Below, piece by piece: positions 43,065 through 52,689 of a stretch of DNA of 64,000 bases. Within the stretch, counting starts at the first letter, position 1; every line of letters begins with the position of its first letter. The translations under genes were made by a program, and so were the position numbers. Origin of the DNA: Exophiala sp. HKRS030 (Eukaryota > Ascomycota > Eurotiomycetes > Chaetothyriales > Herpotrichiellaceae); NCBI GenBank assembly GCA_023897205.1, contig JAHWDD010000001.1, forward strand, positions 6,882,001 to 6,946,000. The letters run 5' to 3'. The notes under the pieces were generated by a model, which worked only from the letters and a program-made list of their open reading frames with translations, was not told the origin of the DNA and did not search any database.

Positions 43065-45366
43065 TCAAACAACCCAGAACCATATCTGTATGAAACACAT
43101 TGAGCCGTTAGCCATATGAGGTCAAACATGCTACTAGGGGACTCGCGAGACAAGAAGATAATGCCGCTGTCGTTGCGTACGCACCTTTTGCAACCAGTTC
43201 TTAGCAACTGGGACTTGCCATTTGCCTTCCATAGAGTCAACTTCCACTCTGCCAGTCCAGAGATCAATATCTGCCAGCGCATGAATCTTGGTGCGTCTAA
43301 CAAATTTCCAGAAGAGGATGAAGAAGGCGAAGATACTGTGTAGCGAAAGCTCGGGTCAGAAAATCCACGTCGACGTGGCTATGGTGAGTATAGAGTCTGC
43401 TTACGGAATCCCAATGTAATGCACCAAAAAGTCATTCACATTCCAGTTGCCGTTCATAAAGACTTCGAATCCATTGAAGATGACAAGGATAGAGAAGAAG
43501 ATCATTGTTGTCCACGCAATATATGGTTGAAAGCGCGGGCGATACGCTTTGTATGCTGGATCCTCAGAAGAAACATTCTGCAGAGACTGTGCTTTACGGA
43601 ATCGGATGAATGCGATACAGAGAGAGATCCATGTCAGCATCGATGCAACTGTAACAAGGTTGGCGAACTGGGCACACAAGATCATCAGCAGATGTTCTGG
43701 TAAGATATCTCATGGATCTGGCCATGCAAGTGACCAAGGGAGGAGGAGACAGACCCAGAGGAAGACTGTGCTACCAGCAACAGAAACTGTCATGTAAGTC
43801 AAAACTCCAATAGATGCCGTGACAAGGACGCTGTAGATCGGGACTCCACTGTGCTCAAAAGTTCAGTAATAATCCAAACTCAAGAAAGGACTCGCTTACT
43901 TCTTGCTGCAAGTCAACAGAACCCTTGGTGCCTGGCCATTCTGGGCCAATGCATATAGATACCGGCTGCCAGTATACAAGAATGCATTGGCTGACGAAAC
44001 AGCTGATGTGAGAATGCACACGTTGATGATATGAGGCAACACTGTGATGCCCGAGTTGGTGATACCAATCACCCATGGTGATCGGGCTGCTTCTGGAGCT
44101 CCTTCGGCTTGGGCACGCAATAGATTGGCATCATTAGACGCCACAATACAGCCAATGCAAAAACTGCCGAGGACATAAAATGCCAGAATCCGCCAAATTG
44201 TCCGGCGGACAGCCTTGGGTACGTTGCGGCGAGGGTTCTCAGCCTCTCCAGCAGCCGCAGCGACCATTTCGACACCTGCATACGTGAAAGACGCATAGAT
44301 GAGGACGGAGAAAAAGCCCAGGAATCGACCGGTGGCGCCAGCAGCAGGAGCCACTTCGTTCATTACTGTGAAACCAGTATTAGCAGGAAACAGGTGTTAT
44401 ATATGAAGAATGCTGTCAGTTCTAACCTCCTGGATTTTTCCAATATCTGAATCCCAAACGATCATGATTGGGACCTCCGCCCAGTATCAGGATCACCGAC
44501 AATATCAGCAATCCGAGGATCAGGATTAGCTTGATCGAGGCGAAACAGAATTCAGCCTCCCCAAAGATGCTGACGGCGAAAATGTTGAGAAACAGGATTA
44601 CAATGAGGCAGATAGTGATCCAGACAGCAGGCTGGCGAATGGTTAGCCCCATTATAGTTGTGTTTGCATATTCATATTCACATACTGAGATACTCCTTGC
44701 CCCTGGCCAATAGTCTATGAGGACGGTGGCGGCACTGATATCAAGGCAGACAACAATTGCACAGAAGTACCAATTCTGAGGTCCCTGTCAGCTCATCTCA
44801 ACTTCAAAAGACTGTTCAAGACTTACATTCCAGCCGACAGCAAATCCTAGAGCATCGTCGACAAAGCGACCACAAAATTGAGGGATTGCACCAGGGACTG
44901 GGAGCCATGTACACATTTCCCCAAGAGATACCATCTGAGAACATCAGTATACACCATTTGATATTGGAGGACAGGATTGGCCCATACCATTCCATACACA
45001 GCAAGACCAGAGATGGCGAAACCAAGCACCAAACTGAGAGGTCCAGCCTTTGAGAGGGAACTTCCTATTCCAAGGAACAGACTGGTTCCAATGGCACCAC
45101 CCAGGGCCAAAAATTGTATGTGTCGTGCTCGAAGCCTGTGCTGTCATGTCAGCCAAGGTTCAACGGCCACTTTCCCAGCAGTCGACAGCTATCTCATCCT
45201 GACTCGAGTAGGCATATGGAATCAGAACCTGGGGCCCGTACCTGCGTTCAACGTGCCCGTAGCGTCTCTCAAGTTCGGACACCTCAACAGACGCATTCCT
45301 CACGCTCTCCTCAGAGGCCATTTCATCAAGCCCTGTGGCCTCGACAGGATTCTTGTTCTCGAACAT
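43065..45366 (-). CDS. amino acid permease, yeast (YAT/AAP) family
   Basis: This is a plasma-membrane, proton-driven permease for amino acids or related amines, 556 residues in ten inferred exons: 45366-45242, 45135-44988, 44934-44827, 44775-44686, 44631-44427, 44365-43900, 43848-43755, 43667-43405, 43335-43185 and 43085-43065. Family motifs appear only after splicing: LRARHIQFLALGGAIGTSLF at TM1, MVSLGEMCTWLPVPGA, FVDDALGFAVGWNNWYF, GEAEFCFASIKLI, GGGPNHDRLGFRYWKNPG, FTYAGVEMVAAAAGEAENPR, and the C-terminal ADIDLWTGR. The last exon is 21 nt and supplies the terminal IWFWVV, which matches the Trp-Phe-Trp end of the family. About twelve TM segments are present. It is divergent from the Zn2Cys6 regulator, with 1.08 kb between starts. 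Substrate is unknown. Confidence 0.88.
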
Positions 45367-46447
45367 GACTGATAGGGTGGAGACTGACTGCTTCAGAGGT
45401 GATATTTTCTTGCAGGTGCAGGAGTCTAGTGCAGGAGTAATCTCTGAAGCGATGCGAAAGGACTGTCTTTATGAGTTCCAGCACTTTAACATCGAAAGCA
45501 ACTCATATCCATATGCTAATGCTCTTCAATCACCCACTCGCGTTCATTGGTAGCCCAGCATAAGTCATAAGGAGACCCCATATTCTATCAAGCCAGCTCT
45601 GGAACGTCCAAGGGAGGTGCTATCTGCTTATCGGTATCATATCTGGTGGAGAGTTGGGAAGGTAGCTCATAGCGAAGGAGGTCGCGAAGTCTTAGTCCCA
45701 TCAATGACCGTACTTAGAGCAGCCGTAGACAGGCCGATCACGTCCTACCTCTTGCCGCCATCCGGCATCAACTAAGGGAAGAAGTCCATAGCGAGTCTGA
45801 GTGGATTGCCCCAGGCGTGTATCGCATTGTTGCAGCATTCAGGTCATGACCAGGCCGGATCATGATTTAAGACTGTACAACCGTTATCAGTACTCTTGAT
45901 CCAGGCTGGTGTGTTATCTTGAACCCTCGGGCTGGTGGTTGTGCTTGGACGGTACAGTGACCCTGATGCCAAGGACGAGTGTTGTAAAAACCATATTTAA
46001 TAATCGACCTAAATCGCCAAGTTTCCAAGAAGTGGTTCAAATGGAGTAGAGCTAAACCGCTCTGGTCAACATTGGAGCACCATAGCGAGCTCGAATCGAA
46101 ACACAAGCCGCTGTTCTCCTTCCAGACAAGGCTGTGGGTTGGCTCAGAGGACACTTGAGTGGTACTAAGCTCGATAGAGCTTAGATTCAAGGGTAAAGAG
46201 CCTCGGACGAATGCGCCGCACATACTTCATTCAATCCGATCCACTACTGGTTATATTGATCATTCATCCCATCCGTTTCCAATGGCTTTGCAGCCTCAAT
46301 CCATGATTCCACGGGTACGGTCCATAGGAACGTTGCGCCCGGTAAAGACTGCCTAATCCTCTACAATGAGCAAGGTGAACATCGACTTATCTAACCACAT
46401 CCCCCGGTCAAGCTTAAGGAGATGTTTTTAAGATAATTGATTGCTCT
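45367..46447. other. divergent promoter region of permease and regulator
   Basis: This 1.08-kb region is shared by two outward-facing genes. I see no gene in it and no regulator site that I can name. Confidence 0.4.
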
Positions 46448-48406
46448 ATGGGTCGTCTGCGAGATAGGACATTCACGGTTCGTCCCTATAACCTTCTCTG
46501 TGCCGTGGAAGGAAGCGTCTCCGGCAAATTGACGACTGGTGTATAGGAAGCTAACTGGGTCCGAAGGGATGTTGGCAGTGCCGAGTACGCAAAGTCAAGG
46601 TAAGAATATCCTTAATCGTGCAAACTATGGTAAAGAGGGATTGAAGGTGGTTTTAGTGCGATGAAGCGCGGCCTGAATGCACAGCCTGTACACGTCGTGG
46701 CGTGGAATGCAACTACGGCACCAAATTAGTCTGGGTTGGAAATGAACGTCAAGTCTTCTCGTCGAATGGTCGACGAGCCTGGAGATGTGGTAATTGATAA
46801 GCCTTGATCTGACAGTATCACCAATCGCTGAGCTCTTTTTCTAGACCTGACTTGGGCAGGACTCCCCACGTTATCATCAGATGTGGTCGACCATCTCATC
46901 TCGGAATGTGACAATGAGACTGAGACAACTCATATGGCTCCGGTGACCGCCTCGGTAGCGTGGGTGCCCGAACACCACAATCCGTTCTCATGTTTCGAGG
47001 TGATGCCTGAAACATCGTGCCAGCTTGTACCTGAAGACATACTCGAAGATGCTGTCTGGGACGTTGTTATACCGGATGAAACCTCCACCCCAAATGTTCT
47101 CGCTCTCGCACCTTCCATGTCCGAGAATCCGGACTTGACATGGATCGATCGGTTCCTATTCTACCATTATGTTCAACATGTGGCAACCAATATGATGCCA
47201 GTTGAGCATTCCATGAACCCTTGGAAGTCACATTATCCAGCAGTTGCTCTGGGAAGCTCGGTGGGTGACCATAAAGCTTTGTACTATGCAATCATTTCGC
47301 ATGCTGCATTTCATCTCGCGCATGTAAGGCCTACTGACGCCGATAATTACGCCGTCATTGGCTCCAAGACTTATGTGACTGCTATAAAAGAGCTACGACC
47401 TCACATTGACAGCGAGTCAAATGACTTCGCAGCGACGATTGCGGCAATCCTTTCACTGATGTTTGCAGAGGTGAGTATCTCTACCAGAGGCCCGTTCTAT
47501 CTATGTGCAAGTTTGACGGCCATATAGATTTATTGCGGTCGTTCTCGAAAGTGGAAGTACCACCACAGAGGAGCTTGGAATCTGGTGCAGCAATATCGAA
47601 GCAGACACAACTTTAGCACTACAGACTTCATCTGGGTATCTATACAGAGCCTTAATATTACCAAGACGATTGGAGAGACTGCTACCATTATTGAAGAAGA
47701 GTCAAGTTCGACCGGCCTTAGAGCTTACCCCGAAGAGTCTTGGGCTCCTAGCTTGTCTTCGCTGATCTCTGCTACCCCTTCTTACGGCTTCACACTTGGA
47801 GCAACCAGATCGATTCTGGAATGTATAGCCGAGATCACCAAGCTGCAACGTACCATGGCCAATCTAGAGACTGACATATCCTTCCGCATGGACGATACCC
47901 TTGAGCACATTCTCTGTAGATTGAACGCCTGCCGAAATCAAGCCTTGGTCGAGACTACAGACGAGGATTGTGGTGTAGCACGATCTACTCTCAACCATGA
48001 ATTGGCAGTACAAAGTCAGAACAAGGCGTTCATCTATGCAAGTTACATCTACCTGTACCGTACAGTGCTCGACGTGCCACCACGAAATGTCAAGAGCTAT
48101 GTGTCGGAGACGTTTCGGCATGTGGACGCTTTTTTCAGTAAAAGCGATGGCAATTTCTCAATATGGCCAGCTTTCATTGCTGCTGTCGAAGCATATACTA
48201 TTGAGGATATGGCATCTGCGCGGAGATGGCTTAATCGATCTACCTCCTTCGGTATGGGCAATCGCGAATCCGTCTGCAAAGTTGTGCATGAAGTCTGGCG
48301 GATCAGATCTGAAAGATCGACTTCCATGGCCATGAACGCTGGCATTGTTGCAGTTGACTGGAGAGAAGTCATGCGAGAGACGGATTGCGATGTATTATTG
48401 GTGTAA
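46448..48406 (+). CDS. Zn(II)2Cys6 transcription factor
   Basis: A binuclear zinc-cluster regulator of 566 residues. Five exons are inferred: 46448-46477, 46567-46599, 46657-46789, 46845-47470 and 47528-48406. Splicing assembles the DNA-binding domain across the first three exons: RDRTFTGCWQCRVRKVKC, then DEARPECTACTRRGVEC, giving the canonical C-x2-C-x6-C-x6-C-x2-C-x6-C. The phrase RTFTGCW at the start of the cluster is typical of moulds. The C-terminal region (WKYHHRGAWNLV and later helices) resembles the Fungal_trans_2 domain. The gene is divergent from the amino acid permease and tail to tail with the thioesterase (49 bp between stops), so it is the likely local regulator. Targets are inference. 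Confidence 0.87.
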
Positions 48407-48455
48407 GAGGTCTAGTGAATCGTTCACCTCAGAAGATTTCTAGTTTACTGGCCAC

Positions 48456-49100
48456 TCACATCACCTTAGCCATTTCACCGGCCCATTTTGGCTCGATAAA
48501 CAGTCCAGTGGCTTTGGTCAAGACCTTACCTTTCTCCCTCCCAGGCGTTACGTCTTCAACGGTCCCTTCCACCCACGCTTTTCGGCCCTGTACATCGACA
48601 GTCTTAGCCTGGACTAAGATGATGCTATCAACAGCAATTGGGGCCTGATAAGAAACCTCAAGCTTGGCCGTTACCCCGATCTTTGCCTGGAACAATGGAA
48701 AACAAGCCCTTCCCATACATTCATCCAGAAGGACTGCGATAAGTCCTCCATGTACGATCCCCGAATGTCCCGCAAGTCGGCGGCCGAGTTGATAGAATGC
48801 GAGCAATACACCTGCATCGTCGTCGGTGAAGACATACGGATTCGAAGATATCAGATCCGGACCAGCGAGGGTACTCATGGTCAGATGATTCGGAATCAAT
48901 GCCTCATCAACTTTGAGAACAGAACGAAACGATCTGACCGATGGACTGACGAGAAGAGTTTGGACAGCGGGATGATTTGTACTTGCTTGCTGAAGGATAA
49001 GATCTTGCTCATACTTCGAAGCCGCATTTTTCGTTGTGCCAGAACCATTTGGGTATGTTGATTGAGGTTGTACAGCTTGCACTGCCCGTGTGGTTGACAT
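48456..49100 (-). CDS. hotdog-fold acyl-CoA thioesterase
   Basis: A single exon encodes 214 residues, a PaaI/THEM4-like hotdog thioesterase, which hydrolyses acyl-CoA to free acid and CoA. The key block is GHSGIVHGGLIAVLLDECMG (about 111-130): the HGG turn precedes the long helix with its acidic residues D126/E127. AKLEVSYQAPIAVDS and the following strand fit the rest of the fold. The N-terminal 45 residues are polar and poorly defined; this could be an organelle leader, but it lacks clear amphipathic Arg spacing. The gene is divergent from the crotonase-ligase fusion (866 bp between starts) and tail to tail with the regulator, so it could release CoA from products of that enzyme or proofread them. 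Confidence 0.82.
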   Translation of the reverse strand: MSTTRAVQAVQPQSTYPNGSGTTKNAASKYEQDLILQQASTNHPAVQTLLVSPSVRSFRSVLKVDEALIPNHLTMSTLAGPDLISSNPYVFTDDDAGVLLAFYQLGRRLAGHSGIVHGGLIAVLLDECMGRACFPLFQAKIGVTAKLEVSYQAPIAVDSIILVQAKTVDVQGRKAWVEGTVEDVTPGREKGKVLTKATGLFIEPKWAGEMAKVM

Positions 49101-49966
49101 GGCTGTTGTAGAAACTGATTCTTTTCAGTTGAAGACACGCTGAGGATTGAAGATTATCCTCTGGGCAGATTCGGCGGGCCCTGGTTCTCCTGGATTTGGT
49201 AGGCGACTGGTAGATGACTTCGTCTCAGCTTCCTTTGCAGATTGTGGCAGATACGAAACTGTTACATGAATTGCAGACAAGCAAATATCATCGTTCGTCG
49301 AGATCTTATCTATGTGTCACTGACACAAACCTCAGTTACAGCTCACATTTTAGGCAGCTCAGAGCGAAGAGGTTGCATAACGACCGAAGCCGGCCCCGAG
49401 AAGTCCGAGTATCAAAGGTTTTGGCCGATCAAAGCTTCAGCAGAGCGCTTGTTCGGCAAGAACTCTCAGCTGTCGGACTCACCAGAAGCCTGAATCTGGC
49501 TCGGTAGACCACAGCAAGATTTTCTTGATCTGCGTCCAATGTTGTGGAGACCCTCGGTATGGCATACCAGTGGTTCCAGATTCGGATTAGTGTACCACCC
49601 TCGAAAAGGTATGATTATGCAACCTGTCGATAAGCAAGCTGGCAGATTGATCTGTCCAAGAGAGACGGATCTCGTGCTACACACATTTCCATGTTGGCGA
49701 GTGGCGGGCTGCACAATACTACCTCCGCTACAGCGTAGTCAACTTTCGCATGGAGCTTGAAGCAGATGTATGGCTCTTGCTCTTCAGCGGTCGTCGCTAT
49801 GGACTTCCCGCGTCTGCGATCGCCCATGCTCAGCGATTTCAAATGTTGATAAAGCGAGCATCGAAGCTCTGCAGTTACACAGCCGACTCTCTTATCAGCC
49901 TCGATCGTTGAATTTTCCAAAGGTCCAGTCTCAAGCAGGGGAGCGGCTACAACCAACTATTCAGCG
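49101..49966. other. divergent promoter region of thioesterase and fusion gene
   Basis: No gene is seen in this 866-bp stretch. It probably holds both promoters. Confidence 0.4.
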
Positions 49967-52378
49967 ATGCCTGTATCAACATCCACAAACACTCTTGATG
50001 CGGTCCTCGTGACTAAACTCAGCACAGATATCGTCAGACTGACCTTGAACCGGCCGAAAGCATTGAATGCCATCAACGTGGAACTGCTTCGCGGTCTAGT
50101 GACCGCACTACGAGATCATGCAGGCACCAAGATCCTTATCCTAGAAGGTGCAGGTGATAGGTCCTTCTGCGCAGGAGAAGACCTCAAACAGACGCTGGCA
50201 CCAGAGACAGGCTCAGCACAAGAACTAAGACTCGCATTCAATCTGCTCCAGGATATCACCCGGCTTACCAGCTCTTCACCTTCTGTGGTCATTTCAGCAG
50301 TGCAAGGATTTGCAATTGGCGGAGGGGCTGAAATTGCTCTTGCTGCTGACTTCGTCATCGGTGGCCCGGGGGCTAAGTTTCGCTTTCCAGAAGTCCCTAT
50401 CGGACATGCTGCCACAGGAGGCATCACACTTCGATTGACACAATTGGTGGGTTTGTTGCAGGCGAAGAGACTTTTACTGCAGGGGAAATTCGTCGATGCA
50501 AGTGAAGCTGCACGGCTGGGTTTGCTCACTGAACTTGTAGAAGACCCCAAAGCTAGAGCATTGGAGCTGGCATATGAGCTTGCAGAACTTCCCGCCGTAT
50601 CATTGGCTTCTTCGAAGGCGTCGTTGGAAAGATGGGTCTTTCCGAACATGGAGGGCAATCTTCAGGATGAAGTCAATGTTGCAAGTTACTGCTTCGCACA
50701 GAGTGATGCCGCAAAGGCTTTTTCCGATTTTTCTACGAGAAAGGCTCTAGCGGGACCTGTTAATGGAGCCTCAAACAATAAAGCGAACGGGCTTCAAACC
50801 AATGGCGTTCACGGAGGCCACTCGAAGCCTGAAGAACCGGCGGAATTGCCTCACCTCCGGGATATAAACAGTGCTCTGAACTATGCTGTGGTGCAGTGGC
50901 CGGATCGGCCCTTCATTCGCTTCGGTGGGAAAGACACCACGTTCACGGCTTTCAATGACCTAGTGGGCCGTCTCGCCCAGGGGTTTCAGAGCGCAGGCAT
51001 TGGCCCTCGTGACCGGGTTCTGGTCATGATGAAGAACAGTCTTGAGATGGTGACCACCTGGCTAGCTGCAAATCGACTTGGAGCAACCTGGATTCCCATC
51101 AATATTCAACTGCGGTCTGTGACATTGAAAAATGTCATTCAGTCAGCAAACCCCACGCTCATCATCGCAGATTCTGAATTCCTCTCAGAAATAGAAGCAC
51201 TCCATTTTGTCTCTGGAAAAGATCTTTGGGTTAATGGGAGCTCGAAAGCCTCCAATAATTTGTCTGAGCTTTATGCTTCGAGCTCGCTCACAACGTGGAA
51301 AGAAGTATCCCCTAGCACAACCTCGGCATTTCTCTTCACAAGTGGTACGACGGGACGCTCAAAACCCTGCATCCTCTCTCATGAATATTTCATTCTTCAG
51401 GCAAAAGCACTCATAGAAGGCTGCGGGTTAAGAGGTGACGATGTCTTATACTGTCCTTTTCCATTGTTCCATGCAGATGCCACGGCATTGACAACAATTC
51501 CAGCACTACTTCTGGGAGCTGTAGCAGCTCTATCGGTCCGGTATAGTGCTAGCAAGTTCTGGGACGAGATTCGTGCGGCCGATGCAACAGTATACGACTT
51601 CATGGGTGCCACCTTAGCCCTGACATATAAGCAGGAACCCTCATTTCGCGACAGAGACCACAGAGTACGGCTTGCATGGGGCGTGCCGATACCAAGTTTT
51701 GCACAGGACTATGAACGACGGTTTGGTCATCGTCTCTACACCTTGTATGGCAGTGTCGAAGCCAGTCTGCCAATATTCCAACAAGGTGATCTGGCTCCAG
51801 GTTCCTGTGGAAGGCTTCGCAAGGGATATCAGTTGCGCATCGCCAACGACGATGATGAAGAGCTACCCCCTAATACTATAGGACATCTCCTTCTGCGAAG
51901 CGATCACCCAACAGCATTCTTCCAGGGCTATTTCAATGATGCAAACAATACACTTGCTGCGTTCTCGAATCTGTGGCTCCACACCGGCGATCTAGCAAAG
52001 ATCGATGAGGAAGGAAATATATATTTCATCGGACGGGCAAAGGACGTGATTCGAAGAAGAGGAGAAAACATTAACTCATCGGAATTGGAAGAAGAGTTTC
52101 TCCAGCATCCGGACGTGGTTATCGTAGCTGCATATGGCATCCCTTCGGAACTCGGCACGGGCACAGAAGAAGATGTCAAGGTTGCGATCAAAGTTCGTGA
52201 CGGTAGTAAAGTGTCTGCAAGAGATCTCTGGGATTGGTCTGTGAAAAACATGGCCCGATTCCAGGTACCAAATGTCGTTGAAATTGTGGAGGATATAAGA
52301 AGAACACCCACCGGGAAGATCGAGAAGCATGGTTTGAGTATCCTTGGTGGTGAAAGGTTTGATCTCCGGTCTAGATGA
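49967..52378 (+). CDS. fusion of enoyl-CoA hydratase (crotonase) and acyl-CoA ligase, CaiD-CaiC-like
   Basis: One exon encodes 803 residues with two complete enzymes. Residues ~10-255 are a crotonase: CAGEDL for the oxyanion hole, GFAIGGGAEIALAADFV with Glu122, and FRFPEVPIG with Glu142, the two acid-base residues of enoyl-CoA hydratases. A Gly/Asn-rich linker (~262-295) follows. Residues ~300-795 are an ANL-type adenylating ligase: P-loop TSGTTGRSK (~458), YGSVEAS in place of YGxTE, GWLHTGD-like LWLHTGDLAKID, the hinge IRRRGENINSSELEE (~690) and the C-terminal TPTGKIEK (~782) with the catalytic Lys. The ligase half most resembles CaiC, which activates carnitine-type betaines, and CaiC works with the hydratase CaiD. 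The protein would activate an acid to its CoA ester and hydrate or dehydrate it. No C-terminal SKL is present. Substrate is inference. Confidence 0.88.
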   Translation: MPVSTSTNTLDAVLVTKLSTDIVRLTLNRPKALNAINVELLRGLVTALRDHAGTKILILEGAGDRSFCAGEDLKQTLAPETGSAQELRLAFNLLQDITRLTSSSPSVVISAVQGFAIGGGAEIALAADFVIGGPGAKFRFPEVPIGHAATGGITLRLTQLVGLLQAKRLLLQGKFVDASEAARLGLLTELVEDPKARALELAYELAELPAVSLASSKASLERWVFPNMEGNLQDEVNVASYCFAQSDAAKAFSDFSTRKALAGPVNGASNNKANGLQTNGVHGGHSKPEEPAELPHLRDINSALNYAVVQWPDRPFIRFGGKDTTFTAFNDLVGRLAQGFQSAGIGPRDRVLVMMKNSLEMVTTWLAANRLGATWIPINIQLRSVTLKNVIQSANPTLIIADSEFLSEIEALHFVSGKDLWVNGSSKASNNLSELYASSSLTTWKEVSPSTTSAFLFTSGTTGRSKPCILSHEYFILQAKALIEGCGLRGDDVLYCPFPLFHADATALTTIPALLLGAVAALSVRYSASKFWDEIRAADATVYDFMGATLALTYKQEPSFRDRDHRVRLAWGVPIPSFAQDYERRFGHRLYTLYGSVEASLPIFQQGDLAPGSCGRLRKGYQLRIANDDDEELPPNTIGHLLLRSDHPTAFFQGYFNDANNTLAAFSNLWLHTGDLAKIDEEGNIYFIGRAKDVIRRRGENINSSELEEEFLQHPDVVIVAAYGIPSELGTGTEEDVKVAIKVRDGSKVSARDLWDWSVKNMARFQVPNVVEIVEDIRRTPTGKIEKHGLSILGGERFDLRSR

Positions 52379-52689
52379 ATTCACAGAGTGGCTACTGTTG
52401 TCGAAGAACTTGGAATGGCCACGAATTGAATATTCTCGACGGTCAACATCAGATTTTCCGAAAAGATGGCCTTGGAATCGACAGCAACATTGGATTCCTT
52501 ATTCCTAAGTTGGCCACTGCATTTGCAATAGCACCGAAAGTCCTATCATAACATGAACCTCGAATATCTTCCGCTAATCTGTGAACCAAAAGACCTGAGT
52601 TGATCAACATCCTAGACGCCATTCATGTAGCCACCCGCCACTGTTAGAAATCATGACCGATGACGCGAAACTGGTAAAACCGATGCCTT
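52379..52689. other. intergenic, nothing seen
   Basis: This is the short gap between the convergent ends of the fusion gene and the glycine-rich gene. Confidence 0.4.

Noticed and set aside
42890..43303. 137-residue minus-strand frame near the permease end
   Set aside because: It overlaps the last exons and intron of the permease in another phase; the permease frame carries the family motifs.
50116..50658. 180-residue minus-strand frame
   Set aside because: Antisense to the crotonase domain of the fusion gene; Ser/Ala-rich shadow.
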